Below are positions 51,712-60,640 of a stretch of 64,000 bases of DNA, in pieces (position 1 is the stretch's first letter; every line of letters starts with the position of its first letter). The position numbers were made by a program, and so were the translations under genes. The stretch comes from Microbacteriaceae bacterium (GTDB lineage Bacteria; Actinomycetota; Actinomycetes; Actinomycetales; Microbacteriaceae): positions 117,293 through 181,292 of the forward strand of contig JAHEGG010000002.1 of assembly GCA_024639845.1 (NCBI GenBank), read 5' to 3'. The notes beneath the pieces were generated by a model. It did not search any database and was not told where the DNA came from. It saw only the letters and a list, made by a program, of their open reading frames with translations.

Positions 51712-52353
51712 ATGAACGCGTCTAAAAGCAATGATGATTCCGAACAGCGTATCCGCGAGTTCGAAGAAATGGCACTGCCATACCAGCGACTTTTGTTTGG
51801 TGCGGCACTAACCAAAACCAAGAACTACGCAGATGCAGAGGATCTCGTGCAAGAGACCTATGCAAAAGCTTTCAGGGCTTGGCACCAGTTTCAAAAGGGC
51901 ACGAACCTTCGCGCCTGGTTATCCAAGATTCTTGAAAACACATACATCAACCTCTATAACAAGCGGTTGAAAGAACGTGGTTCGGCGAGCCTGAACGAAA
52001 TGGAAGACTTCCAGATCGGTTCAGCCGAATCACTCACCGCTCGGGCCCAGCGCTCGGCTGAGATCGAAGCTTTAGATCAGTTGGCATCTAAGGATGTTCG
52101 TGAAGCACTTGCTTCGCTGAGCGAAGAGTTTCGAATGGTTGTCTACTATGCCGTGGTGGAAGGTTTCTCTTATGCAGAGATTGCCGAAATCATGGATACC
52201 CCGGTGGGCACGGTGATGAGTCGTTTGCATCGAGGCAAGCGTGCTCTGTTTGAGGCTTTGAAGGAGTATGCGGCTAGCGAAGGCTACGACGTTACCCCAA
52301 CCAAAGAAAAGAAAGAATCGCTACGCGCAATGAAAAACAGGAGTGACCAGTGA
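51712..52353 (+). CDS. ECF sigma factor of the SigR/SigH thiol-stress type
   Basis: A group IV sigma factor of 213 aa. Region 2 includes DAEDLVQETYAKAFRAWHQF, which closely matches Streptomyces SigR, and GTNLRAWLSKILENTYIN follows. Region 4 is LASLSEEFRMVVYYAVVEGFSYAEIAEIM with GTVMSRLHRGKRAL. It controls thiol and disulfide stress genes in relatives. A longer form starting at TTG 51655 (AGGAG at 51646-51650) would add 19 residues and is readable only from the upstream promoter. The anti-sigma gene overlaps its stop. Confidence 0.92.
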   Translation: MNASKSNDDSEQRIREFEEMALPYQRLLFGAALTKTKNYADAEDLVQETYAKAFRAWHQFQKGTNLRAWLSKILENTYINLYNKRLKERGSASLNEMEDFQIGSAESLTARAQRSAEIEALDQLASKDVREALASLSEEFRMVVYYAVVEGFSYAEIAEIMDTPVGTVMSRLHRGKRALFEALKEYAASEGYDVTPTKEKKESLRAMKNRSDQ

Positions 52354-52601
52354 GCGAGATTAACTGCGAAGAGACCAAGCGTCAGGTGCACGAATATCTG
52401 CACAATGAGCTGAGCACGCAGGAGATGGAAGACATCACCGAGCACTTGGCCCACTGCGACTCTTGCGAAAGCGATTTCGACTTCGAGGTTTTGTTTAACA
52501 ATGTTGTTCAGCGCTCTTGTGACGAAGCACCACCGGCCGAGCTAGCGCAGAGAATTGTCGACCGCATCCGCCAGATGGACTCCGGTCGAGCCGACCACTA
52601 G
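52350..52601 (+). CDS. Zinc-containing anti-sigma factor, RsrA/RshA type
   Basis: An 83 aa redox-sensing anti-sigma factor. The ZAS motif His32-x3-Cys36-x2-Cys39 (HLAHCDSC) is intact, Cys6 is the likely fourth zinc ligand, and Cys57 corresponds to the downstream cysteine position of RsrA. Oxidation is expected to form a disulfide, lose zinc and free the sigma factor. GTG overlaps the sigma stop (GTGA) after an AGGAG site, so the pair is made in coupled amounts. Confidence 0.93.
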   Translation: MSEINCEETKRQVHEYLHNELSTQEMEDITEHLAHCDSCESDFDFEVLFNNVVQRSCDEAPPAELAQRIVDRIRQMDSGRADH

Positions 52602-52605
52602 CCGG

Positions 52606-53214
52606 CTACTGCTGTTCCGGCAGTTCAAGCCATTCGTGCCAACCGCGATTGAGCACAAGCCAGGCAATCAAGCCGTGACCGATTTGTCCCGGTCTTCCCG
52701 ATTTGTCAGACGTGATTTCGGTGTTCCAGCCGTCGTGTCCGAGCAGCGGTGTGAAACAATCCACAAAATGAACCCCCCGCCTTGCGCAAACATCCTCGAA
52801 CCCTGCCGAAAGATGCTCGATCTCGCGATTTAATTCGGGATTGCGATTCGGCGTAGGGCCTAAAACAAAGCATTCGATGCCGCGCCGCTTGGCATCATCG
52901 AGAATCGTCGCCACATTCAGCCGACTACGAGAAATCGAAATGCCGGCTGCCGGGTCGAAGTTTGGCAGAACCAAAACCAGCCGGTTCTCACCTGCTGAGG
53001 CAAACCGTAGTTGCGCCTCGCCGTTGTAGCGTTCAAGCAGTTTTGCTGTGGTGTCACCTGGATTAGCGAGTGTATACACGTCGATCTGCGGATCGGCGAC
53101 CGGCGTTCTAGCCAGCACTCGACCAAGCCAACCCATTCCTTTAGGGTCGCCAGACGCGCTCGCCAGGGAATCGCCTAAGACGATGATTCTGACTTCGCGT
53201 TCGACGGCAACCAT
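52606..53214 (-). CDS. GDSL/SGNH hydrolase
   Basis: A 202 aa cytoplasmic esterase-like protein: block I IIVLGDSLASASGD with the serine, LANPGDTTAKLLER with glycine, VLVLPNFDPA in place of GxND, and a late IGHGLIAW segment supplying a histidine. The missing canonical block III asparagine pattern and catalytic DxxH make activity uncertain. It starts two bases after the kgd stop, so it belongs to the kgd transcript. Substrate unknown. Confidence 0.75.
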   Translation of the reverse strand: MVAVEREVRIIVLGDSLASASGDPKGMGWLGRVLARTPVADPQIDVYTLANPGDTTAKLLERYNGEAQLRFASAGENRLVLVLPNFDPAAGISISRSRLNVATILDDAKRRGIECFVLGPTPNRNPELNREIEHLSAGFEDVCARRGVHFVDCFTPLLGHDGWNTEITSDKSGRPGQIGHGLIAWLVLNRGWHEWLELPEQQ

Positions 53215-53216
53215 GA

Positions 53217-56200
53217 TTAAGCGCTAAACGCTCTCTCGATTAGGTCGGCCTGCTCGGCGGCATGGCGCTTTGCAGAACCCGTGGCCGGAGATGCCGAGGC
53301 AGGGCGGGCAACGATCTTGGCGACTTGACCATCCATGTATTTCGGCAAGAACAAACCGATGTAAGTCCAAGGACCCTGGTTGGCAGGCTCATCTTGAACC
53401 CAAACTAGCTCCGCGTTCGGATATTGGGCGTAGGCCGATTTAATCTCGTCAACCGGGGTCGGGTAGAGCTGCTCGACTCGAACGATTGCGGTCTTTCCGT
53501 CTCCGCGCTTTTGCGATTCGGCCAGCAGATCCCAATAGATCTTGCCCGAACAGAACAGCACGCGCTGCACGTCGCTCTTGTTGAGACCTTGCTCATCATC
53601 GATTACCGGCTGGAAGGTGCCGTTGGTAAAGTCTTCTACCGACGAGGATGCTGCCTTCAGGCGAAGCATCGACTTCGGGGCGAAGACCACTAGTGGTCGA
53701 CGAGGAGTCGAGTACGCCTGACGGCGCAGCAGGTGGAAGTGCGATGCTGGGGTGGATGGTTGCGCCACGGTCATGTTGTTTTCGGCACACAGCTGCAAGT
53801 AGCGCTCGATGCGAGCCGAGGAGTGGTCTGGACCCTGTCCTTCGTAGCCGTGAGGCAGGAGAAGGACTACACCGGTGTGCTGGTTCCACTTTTGCTCAGC
53901 CGAAGAAATGAACTCATCGATGATGGTCTGGGCACCGTTGGCAAAATCGCCAAACTGTGCTTCCCAGAGCACTAACGCGTTTTCGGCCTCAACCGAGTAG
54001 CCGTATTCGAAGCCCATCGCGGCATATTCGCTAAGCAGAGAGTCGTAGACATAGAACTTGGCTTGATTTTCCGACAGGTTTCGAAGCGGCATCCACTCTT
54101 GACCGTTGGTGCGGTCGTGGAAAACTGCGTGACGTTGCACGAAGGTGCCTCGGCGGCTATCTTGGCCAGCAAGGCGAACCGGCTTGCCTTCGAGAATCAG
54201 CGATCCGAACGCGAGGAGCTCGCCGAACCCCCAGTCGATGCCGCCCTGGCGTGACATTTCGACGCGCTTTTGCAGCAGTTGCTGAAGTTTCGGGTGAACC
54301 GTAAAGCCGGGCGGAAGGTTGTTGTGAGCATCCCCGATTAGTTCGACTGTCGAGCGGGCGATTGCGGTCTCATGCGCTATTTCTGGGTGGTCAGAAGCCG
54401 TGGTGCCGATTCCAACCGGGCGCGGCACGAGTTCAGCCGGCTTGCTGGTGGCTTCGTGAACTTCGACGAAAGCGTTCTCGAGACGTGTCTGGAAGGCAGC
54501 GTTGGCTGCTTCGAACTCTTCACGGGTGATGTCGCCTCGACCGACGAGCGACTCTAGATAAAGAGTGCGAACCGAGCGCTTGGCCTCAATGAGGTTGTAC
54601 ATCAACGGCTGTGTCATCGAAGGGTCGTCGCCTTCGTTGTGGCCACGGCGGCGGTAGCAGACGATGTCGATAACGACGTCTTTCTTGAATTCCTCGCGGA
54701 ACTCGAAAGCAAGCTGCGAAACGCGAACCACAGCCTCTGGGTCGTCGCCGTTCACGTGGAAAATCGGTGCCTGAATACCCTTGGCAACATCGGTCGAGTA
54801 GACCGTAGAGCGAGACTCGGATGGCGGCGTGGTGAAGCCAACCTGGTTGTTGATCACGATGTTGATCGTGCCGCCGACCTTGTAGCCGCGAAGTTGCGAC
54901 ATGTTCAAGACCTCTGGAACCACACCCTGGCCGGCAAACGCAGCATCGCCGTGGATGATCACAGGCAAGAACGGGTAGTAGTCGTTTGGCGTTCCGTTGA
55001 CCGAGTCAACCTTTGCGCGGACAATGCCTTCGAGCACCGGGTTTACGGCTTCGAGGTGTGAAGGGTTGGCGGCCAGGGTGACGCGAATTTCTTTGCCATC
55101 TGGCGTGACGATGGTGCTGTCGGTGCCCAAGTGATACTTGACGTCACCCGAGCCCTGCACCGATTTGCCGTCGGTGTTTCCTTCGAACTCCTTGAAGACC
55201 TGGCCATAGGTCTTGCCAGCAACGTTAGTCAAAACGTTGAGGCGACCGCGGTGTGCCATACCGATATTTACTTCGCGCAAACCCTTTTGAGCGGCGGCGG
55301 TGATGATTGCATCGAGCGATGCGATTGCCGACTCACCGCCTTCAAGCGAAAAGCGCTTTTGGCCAACGAATTTCGTCTGCAAGAAGGTTTCGAAGGCCTC
55401 TGCCTCGTTCAACTTTTCTAGGATGCGCAACTGCTGGTCGTGCGTCGGCTTCTCGTATGGGCGCTCGAGCTTGTCTTGGAACCACTTGCGCTGAGCCGGG
55501 TCTTGAATGTGCATGTACTCGACACCCACCGTGCGGCAGTAGGAGTCGCGCAGAATCTTGAGCGTGTCTCGAAGTTGAGCCTTCGGCTTGCCGCCAAAAC
55601 CACCGGTTTTGAATGTGCGATCGAGGTCCCACAAGCTCAGGCCGTGAGTGAGAACATCCAAGTCTGGGTGGCTGCGTTGCTGGTATTCCAACGGATCGAT
55701 GTCTGCCATGAGGTGACCGCGAACGCGGTAGGCGTTGATCAACTCTTGGATGCGAGCTGCCTTGCTTCGGTCATCCGAGTCATTTGAATCGAAGTCAGTA
55801 GCCCAACGGATTGGCTCGTAAGGAATGCGAAGATCGGCGAAAAGCTCGTCATAGAAACCGCGCTCGCCAAGCAAAAGCTCGTGAACCTTCTTGAGGAATT
55901 CACCCGAACCGGCACCTTGAATCACGCGGTGGTCGTAGGTCGAGGTGAGCGTGATGGTCTTACTGATGCCGAGTTTGGCCAGTTGCTCCTCGTGCATGCC
56001 GGAGAATTCGGCCGGATACTCAAGCGCGCCAGCGCCAATGATGCAGCCCTGGCCCTTCATCAGGCGAGGAACCGAGTGCACGGTGCCGATTCCTCCGGGG
56101 TTGGTCAACGAAATGGTCGAACCGGCAAAGTCGTCGGCGGTCAGCTTGTTGTTGCGCGCGCGCTTGACCAAATCTTCATAGGCAGCCAAAAACTCGTTGA

Positions 56201-56960
56201 AATTGAGTCGCTGAGCGCGCTTAATATTTGGCACAAGCAGGGCTCGAGTGCCGTCTTCTTTTGGAATGTCGATTGCGAGTCCGAGGTTGACGTTGGCCGG
56301 ACTAACCGCAGCCGGTTTGCCGTCGATCTCGTCATAGAACACATTCTGGCTCGGAAATTCCTTGAGCGCGCGGATCAATGCGAAACCTAGTATGTGCGTG
56401 AACGAAACCTTTCCGCCGCGGGTGCGGCCGAGGTGGCTGTTAATCACGATTCGGTTGTCGATCAAGAGTTTGGCAGGGATGGTGCGAACCGAGGTTGCGG
56501 TAGGAACCGAGAGCGAAGCATCCATGTTTGCCGCTAGAGCCTTTGGCATGCCCTTGAGAATGTTGACGACATCTTCGGTTGGTTCATCGACAATGTCGAT
56601 AGCACCAGTGGCCGGAGCCTGAGCCGGAATCGGCTGAGGGCGAGCTTCAATGCGGGTGGTCTTTGCGACCAGTTGGGTGGGCTCGGCGGTTGCCGGCACG
56701 GATGCTGGGGTAGCTGTTGCTGAAGGCAAGGTTGCCGGCTCGGCGGTTGCTTCTGATGATGGTTGAGAAGATTCGTTCACTGTCTTGGGTGCTTGAGTCG
56801 TGCTGGATTGGGTGGAATGGAAACGCTCAAGAATCGGCCACCATTCTTTGTCGACGGAATCAGGGTTGGCGGTCCACTGCTCATACATTTCTTCGACGAG
56901 CCATTGATTTGCGCCAAAACCGTCTTGCGAGTTCTCGTCATTCGTTGACAGAGAAACCAC
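53217..56960 (-). CDS. kgd: Multifunctional 2-oxoglutarate dehydrogenase E1 / decarboxylase with E2-like domain (Kgd type)
   Basis: The actinobacterial fused enzyme of the TCA cycle, 1247 aa. The N terminus (1-48, WLVEEMYEQW) is followed by an Ala/Pro/Thr linker (about 50-118). The E2-like acyltransferase domain spans about 119-365 and has TYDHRVIQGAGSG (His344). The thiamine-diphosphate E1 part then begins and includes GMAHRGRLNVL and GDAAFAGQGVV. No lipoyl domain is present, so lipoylated E2 of pyruvate dehydrogenase must serve it. GTG start. GarA-like regulation is plausible but not visible. Confidence 0.96.
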   Translation of the reverse strand: MVSLSTNDENSQDGFGANQWLVEEMYEQWTANPDSVDKEWWPILERFHSTQSSTTQAPKTVNESSQPSSEATAEPATLPSATATPASVPATAEPTQLVAKTTRIEARPQPIPAQAPATGAIDIVDEPTEDVVNILKGMPKALAANMDASLSVPTATSVRTIPAKLLIDNRIVINSHLGRTRGGKVSFTHILGFALIRALKEFPSQNVFYDEIDGKPAAVSPANVNLGLAIDIPKEDGTRALLVPNIKRAQRLNFNEFLAAYEDLVKRARNNKLTADDFAGSTISLTNPGGIGTVHSVPRLMKGQGCIIGAGALEYPAEFSGMHEEQLAKLGISKTITLTSTYDHRVIQGAGSGEFLKKVHELLLGERGFYDELFADLRIPYEPIRWATDFDSNDSDDRSKAARIQELINAYRVRGHLMADIDPLEYQQRSHPDLDVLTHGLSLWDLDRTFKTGGFGGKPKAQLRDTLKILRDSYCRTVGVEYMHIQDPAQRKWFQDKLERPYEKPTHDQQLRILEKLNEAEAFETFLQTKFVGQKRFSLEGGESAIASLDAIITAAAQKGLREVNIGMAHRGRLNVLTNVAGKTYGQVFKEFEGNTDGKSVQGSGDVKYHLGTDSTIVTPDGKEIRVTLAANPSHLEAVNPVLEGIVRAKVDSVNGTPNDYYPFLPVIIHGDAAFAGQGVVPEVLNMSQLRGYKVGGTINIVINNQVGFTTPPSESRSTVYSTDVAKGIQAPIFHVNGDDPEAVVRVSQLAFEFREEFKKDVVIDIVCYRRRGHNEGDDPSMTQPLMYNLIEAKRSVRTLYLESLVGRGDITREEFEAANAAFQTRLENAFVEVHEATSKPAELVPRPVGIGTTASDHPEIAHETAIARSTVELIGDAHNNLPPGFTVHPKLQQLLQKRVEMSRQGGIDWGFGELLAFGSLILEGKPVRLAGQDSRRGTFVQRHAVFHDRTNGQEWMPLRNLSENQAKFYVYDSLLSEYAAMGFEYGYSVEAENALVLWEAQFGDFANGAQTIIDEFISSAEQKWNQHTGVVLLLPHGYEGQGPDHSSARIERYLQLCAENNMTVAQPSTPASHFHLLRRQAYSTPRRPLVVFAPKSMLRLKAASSSVEDFTNGTFQPVIDDEQGLNKSDVQRVLFCSGKIYWDLLAESQKRGDGKTAIVRVEQLYPTPVDEIKSAYAQYPNAELVWVQDEPANQGPWTYIGLFLPKYMDGQVAKIVARPASASPATGSAKRHAAEQADLIERAFSA

Positions 56961-57074
56961 CTCTTCAGCTAGATTTCGATTGGGCTTCTATAAGCCTAAC
57001 CTCTAGACCCACCAAGTTATGCTGTAACTGTATGGACGGTAATGGTTCTGGTCATAGTAGCCGCGTGATCTCAC
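56961..57074. promoter_or_regulatory. Divergent promoter region of kgd and the CNNM genes
   Basis: For kgd, TTGGTG and TATAGA are spaced by 17 bases on the minus strand, and the -10 lies in a small hairpin GGCTT-ATAG-AAGCC. For the + strand genes several AT-rich boxes (TATGCT, TAATGG) are possible and none is clearly best. Neither start has a strong Shine-Dalgarno sequence. Confidence 0.35.
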
Positions 57075-58385
57075 ATGAATGAGTGGTTAATGCTCGCTCT
57101 GGGGGCGATCTTGACAATCGGCACAGGCCTTTTTGTGGCATCCGAGTTCTCGCTGGTTAACCTAGATCGCCGAGAACTTGAGGCCAGGCGAGAGCGCGGC
57201 GAGCGCGGCCTGAGTAACAGCATCCGAGCCCTAAGAATGACCTCGACGCACCTAAGCGGTGCTCAGCTGGGCATCACGCTGACCACGATGCTCACCGGTT
57301 TTTTGGTAGAGCCAGCACTTTCCTCACTGCTCGTGCCAGCTTTGGCCGGCCTTAATCTCTCGTATGCTGTCACCGCGGGCATCGCGCTGGGTTTGGGCAT
57401 GTTCATCGCAACGATTTTTGCGACTCTGATTGGCGAACTCGTGCCAAAGAAGCTGGCCCTCACGCTGCCACTCAAGGTGAATCAGTTTGTGGTGTTGTTT
57501 CAGCTCGCGTTCACCTGGACCTTTGGCTTAATGATCAAGGCTTTGAATGCCTCTGGAAATGCAATCGTGCGACTATTCGGCATCGAACCCAAAGAAGAAC
57601 TCAGCTCGAGTCGCACCGCCGAAGAACTTGCCGCGCTGGTTCGACGCTCCGCGCTGCTCGGCGCGCTTGACGCTTCGACCGCGACTCTGCTGACCAAGAC
57701 TCTTGCACTCAGCCAGTTGGTGGCAGCCGACGTGATGACACCGAGAACTAGGATGCACAGCATCGAGGTTGGTGCTTCGGCCCAGCAAGTCATTGAACTT
57801 TGCAACCGCACCGGCCACTCGCGCTTTCCGGTGACCGACGGCTCGTCTGATGACGTGATTGGCGTCGTTCACGTAAAGCAGGCGGCCTCGGTGCCGCGTG
57901 AAAGGCGCGCCGACGTTCCGGCTTCGGCCATCATGGCTGAGCCACTTCGCGTGCCTGAAACCATGCGCCTCGAAACTCTGATGGTCGAGCTGCGAGCCAA
58001 GGGGCTGCAGTTGGCGATCGTGATTGACGAATACGGCGGCACCGCCGGTATCGCAACCCTCGAGGATCTGGTCGAAGAACTGGTCGGCGAACTGGCCGAC
58101 GAGCATGACCGTGCTCGCAGCGGGGTTACTCGCGGGGCGAATTCTTCGGTGCTCTTTCCAGGCATGATTCGTCCAGACGAACTCCACGAGATGGCAATCA
58201 AGGTTCCCGACAATGCCGCCTACGAAACGGTGGCGGGCTTTTTGATGAGCTCGCTTGGGCGCATCCCAGTCGTTGGCGACGAGGTCAAAATCGAGAACGG
58301 TGTTTTGCGAGTCGAGCGCATGGATGGTCGACGCATAGACCGCGTTCGATTCACGCCCGAGGCAGACGGGGTCAAAGATGACTGA
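57075..58385 (+). CDS. CNNM/HlyC-CorC family membrane protein with CBS domains
   Basis: A 436 aa protein. The DUF21 membrane domain (about 1-190) has LFVASEFSLVNLDRRELEARRERG, HLSGAQLGITLTTMLTGFLVEPALS and IGELVPKKLALTLP. A CBS pair follows (VMTPRTRMHSIEV through about 335, with VIDEYGGTAGIATLEDLVEELVGE). A C-terminal CorC/HlyC domain comes last. Relatives export magnesium or cobalt. Its stop overlaps the start of a shorter paralogue by eight bases. Confidence 0.88.
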   Translation: MNEWLMLALGAILTIGTGLFVASEFSLVNLDRRELEARRERGERGLSNSIRALRMTSTHLSGAQLGITLTTMLTGFLVEPALSSLLVPALAGLNLSYAVTAGIALGLGMFIATIFATLIGELVPKKLALTLPLKVNQFVVLFQLAFTWTFGLMIKALNASGNAIVRLFGIEPKEELSSSRTAEELAALVRRSALLGALDASTATLLTKTLALSQLVAADVMTPRTRMHSIEVGASAQQVIELCNRTGHSRFPVTDGSSDDVIGVVHVKQAASVPRERRADVPASAIMAEPLRVPETMRLETLMVELRAKGLQLAIVIDEYGGTAGIATLEDLVEELVGELADEHDRARSGVTRGANSSVLFPGMIRPDELHEMAIKVPDNAAYETVAGFLMSSLGRIPVVGDEVKIENGVLRVERMDGRRIDRVRFTPEADGVKDD

Positions 58386-59460
58386 GGCCTTGCTCACTCA
58401 AACGATGCCGATAACCGAGGCTGCTAATCCTTGGCTGGGCTTGCTTTGGTTGGTTGTGCTGCTTATCGGCAACGGATTTTTTGTGGGTGCAGAGTTCGCC
58501 GTGATTAGTGCTCGCCGGGCCCAGATCGAGCCTCGTGCACTGGCGGGTTCGAAACCTGCCCAAATCACCATTCGTGCAATGGAACGCGTTTCGCTGATGC
58601 TTGCTACCTCGCAAATTGGTGTCACGGTTTGTTCGCTTCTGATTCTTGTGATCGCCGAACCGGCCATGCACCAGCTGCTCGAAATTCCTCTTTCGAGTAT
58701 GGGCTTGGGTGAGACTGCGGTGGCGTCGATTTCATTCGGTTTGACCCTTGCGCTGGTCTCGTTTCTCCACGTGGTCATCGGGGAAATGGTGCCAAAAAAC
58801 ATCTCGTTCTCGATACCAGAGCGTGCAGCGTTGGTCTTAGTTCCACTGCTTTACGGCGTTGCCTGGATATTCAAGCCCATCGTGGTTTCGTTGAACGCGA
58901 TAGCAAACCTTCTGTTGCGTATGGTTGGCGTCAAGGCAGCCGATGAAGCAAGCAGCGCCTTTACGCTTGAGCAAGTTGAAGACATTGTTGAGCACTCTAC
59001 CCGTGAGGGAGTCTTGAGTGACACATCTGGGGCTCTTAGCAACACCTTCGAGTTCACCGAAAAGAAGGTGATCGATGTCACCGTGCCGCTGGCAAGACTA
59101 GTTGCATTTCCAGAAAACGTCACACCGCGTGAGGTCGAACAAGCGGTAGTCAAATATGGCTTCTCGCGTTATCCGCTTCGCGACGAGGATGCCGAACTGG
59201 TCGGCTACCTTCACATCAAAGACGTTCTAAGTCTCGATGAAGATGAAGTCGATTTGGCCTTTCCGAGCAAACGAATCCGCACGCTGATTTCACTTCCGGC
59301 ATCAATGGAGCTGGAAGATGCCCTATCTTCGATGCGCCGGGTCGGAGCGCATATGGCGCGAGTATTCGATGCCAGTGGTCGAGAACTCGGCGTGCTGTTC
59401 TTAGAGGACATCCTCGAAGAGTTGGTTGGAGAAGTTCAAGACGCGACTCAGCGCGACTAA
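58378..59460 (+). CDS. CNNM-type membrane protein with CBS domains, short paralogue
   Basis: A 360 aa relative of the preceding protein: DUF21 domain with GNGFFVGAEFAVISARRAQIEPRA, ATSQIGVTVCSLLILVIAEPAMH and IGEMVPKNISFSIPERAAL, then CBS repeats ending in ELGVLFLEDILEELVGEVQDAT. It stops there, lacking the CorC/HlyC domain of its neighbour. The eight-base overlap (ATG within the upstream reading frame) suggests coupled translation and a joint complex. The tandem arrangement is common in actinobacteria. Confidence 0.88.
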   Translation: MTEALLTQTMPITEAANPWLGLLWLVVLLIGNGFFVGAEFAVISARRAQIEPRALAGSKPAQITIRAMERVSLMLATSQIGVTVCSLLILVIAEPAMHQLLEIPLSSMGLGETAVASISFGLTLALVSFLHVVIGEMVPKNISFSIPERAALVLVPLLYGVAWIFKPIVVSLNAIANLLLRMVGVKAADEASSAFTLEQVEDIVEHSTREGVLSDTSGALSNTFEFTEKKVIDVTVPLARLVAFPENVTPREVEQAVVKYGFSRYPLRDEDAELVGYLHIKDVLSLDEDEVDLAFPSKRIRTLISLPASMELEDALSSMRRVGAHMARVFDASGRELGVLFLEDILEELVGEVQDATQRD

Positions 59461-59498
59461 TCTCCGAGGCTGAGGTCAGGGCTCAGAGTTAGCCAAAC

Positions 59499-60578
59499 CT
59501 AGGCCGAAGGCCACTTTCCACGTGAATATTGGCGAGGCCAGTAGTCCACTTCGACGCCGAGTTCGTGGGCTGCCCGAAGCGGCCAGTATGGGTCGCGCAG
59601 CGAAGCTCGAGCAATCAAAATCACATCAGCCGCTCCGGATTGCAAAATATTTTCGGCCTGACGGGCTTCGGTGATCAAGCCGACCGCGCCAACTGGCTCA
59701 TCGACCGAGGTTGAAATCCGTTCGGCCAGCGGAACCTGGTAGCCCGGTCCCAAAGGTATCTTGACCCCGGTGACCAACCCTCCGCTCGAGATGTCAAAAA
59801 AGTCGACCCCGACATCGGAACACCAGTTGGCAACGGTGGCGCATTGTTCAACATCCCAGCCGTCTTCTCGATAATCGGTAGCACTGAATCTGACCATCAA
59901 TGGCATTTCTTCTGGCATCTGGGCTCGAACGGCGATCACTATTTCAAGAAGAAGTCGAGCGCGGTTCTCGAGGTTTCCGCCATAGATATCGCTGCGCTGA
60001 TTGGTGATTGGCGACAAAAACTGGTGAATCAGATAGCCGTGAGCGGCGTGAATCTCAATCGCGTCGAACCCGGCGGCAACTGCGAGCTTCGCCGAGTTCG
60101 CCCAATCTTGCACCAGTTCGGTTATCTCTTCGGTCTCGAGAGATCTAGGATCGGCATAACCCTCAAAGGCTATGTCGGTTGACGAGACTGTCTGCCAACC
60201 GCCTTCTTCTAACGAAACCGAGCCAACTCCCGAGCCCTCTCTATGGGTTGACGCCTTGCGACCGGCATGAGCCAGTTGAATCGCCGACTTGGCACCTTGT
60301 GAGCGGATGAAGTCGTTCACCTCCGCCCATCGAGCCGCTTGGCCCTCGTTCCAAAGACCCGTGCACCATGGTGTGATGCGTCCGTCGGGGCGAATCGCTG
60401 TGGCCTCTGCAATAACCAGGCCGGCACCGCCGCTGGCGCGCGACCCGAGGTGAACCAAGTGCCACTGATTTGGCATGCCATCGCGGTCTTCGCACGAATA
60501 CATGCACATCGGTGCAATAAAGATGCGATTGCGAATCTCGACACCGCGAAGGGTGATTGGTTCGAAAAGTTTTGCCAT
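59499..60578 (-). CDS. Old yellow enzyme, YqjM/OYE3-like NADH:flavin oxidoreductase
   Basis: An FMN ene-reductase of 359 aa. The N terminus APMCMYSCEDRDGMPNQWHLVHLGSRA has the redox-tuning cysteine and the Trp/His pattern of thermostable-type OYEs; AQLAHAGRKAST-like QLAHAGRK and IEIHAAHGYLIHQFLSP are also conserved. It reduces activated C=C bonds of unknown natural substrates. ATG 60578 is preferred because AGGTGG lies five bases upstream; GTG 60587 overlaps that site. Confidence 0.92.
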   Translation of the reverse strand: MAKLFEPITLRGVEIRNRIFIAPMCMYSCEDRDGMPNQWHLVHLGSRASGGAGLVIAEATAIRPDGRITPWCTGLWNEGQAARWAEVNDFIRSQGAKSAIQLAHAGRKASTHREGSGVGSVSLEEGGWQTVSSTDIAFEGYADPRSLETEEITELVQDWANSAKLAVAAGFDAIEIHAAHGYLIHQFLSPITNQRSDIYGGNLENRARLLLEIVIAVRAQMPEEMPLMVRFSATDYREDGWDVEQCATVANWCSDVGVDFFDISSGGLVTGVKIPLGPGYQVPLAERISTSVDEPVGAVGLITEARQAENILQSGAADVILIARASLRDPYWPLRAAHELGVEVDYWPRQYSRGKWPSA

Positions 60579-60628
60579 TCTGTCCACCTGGTTTCGACTT
60601 GGTTCTCAGCCTAAACCAGCCCGATTGG

Positions 60629-60634
60629 TAGCGT
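60629..60634 (+). promoter_or_regulatory. Probable -10 box of nnrD (leaderless)
   Basis: TAGCGT, six bases, then ATG at 60641. No ribosome binding site is visible. Confidence 0.5.
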
Positions 60635-60640
60635 TGAGCC

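Noticed and set aside
55881..56390. 169-codon open frame on the + strand inside kgd
   Set aside because: It lies wholly over the acyltransferase domain of kgd and shows no domain or ribosome binding site.
57573..58397. 274-codon open frame on the minus strand inside the first CNNM gene
   Set aside because: It is antisense to a clear DUF21/CBS coding sequence, has no recognisable domain and a low-complexity His/Arg-rich product.
59461..59498. CTGAG/CTCAG inverted repeat between the CNNM and OYE genes as a terminator
   Set aside because: The stem is five pairs with a seven-base loop and no T run, too weak to call.
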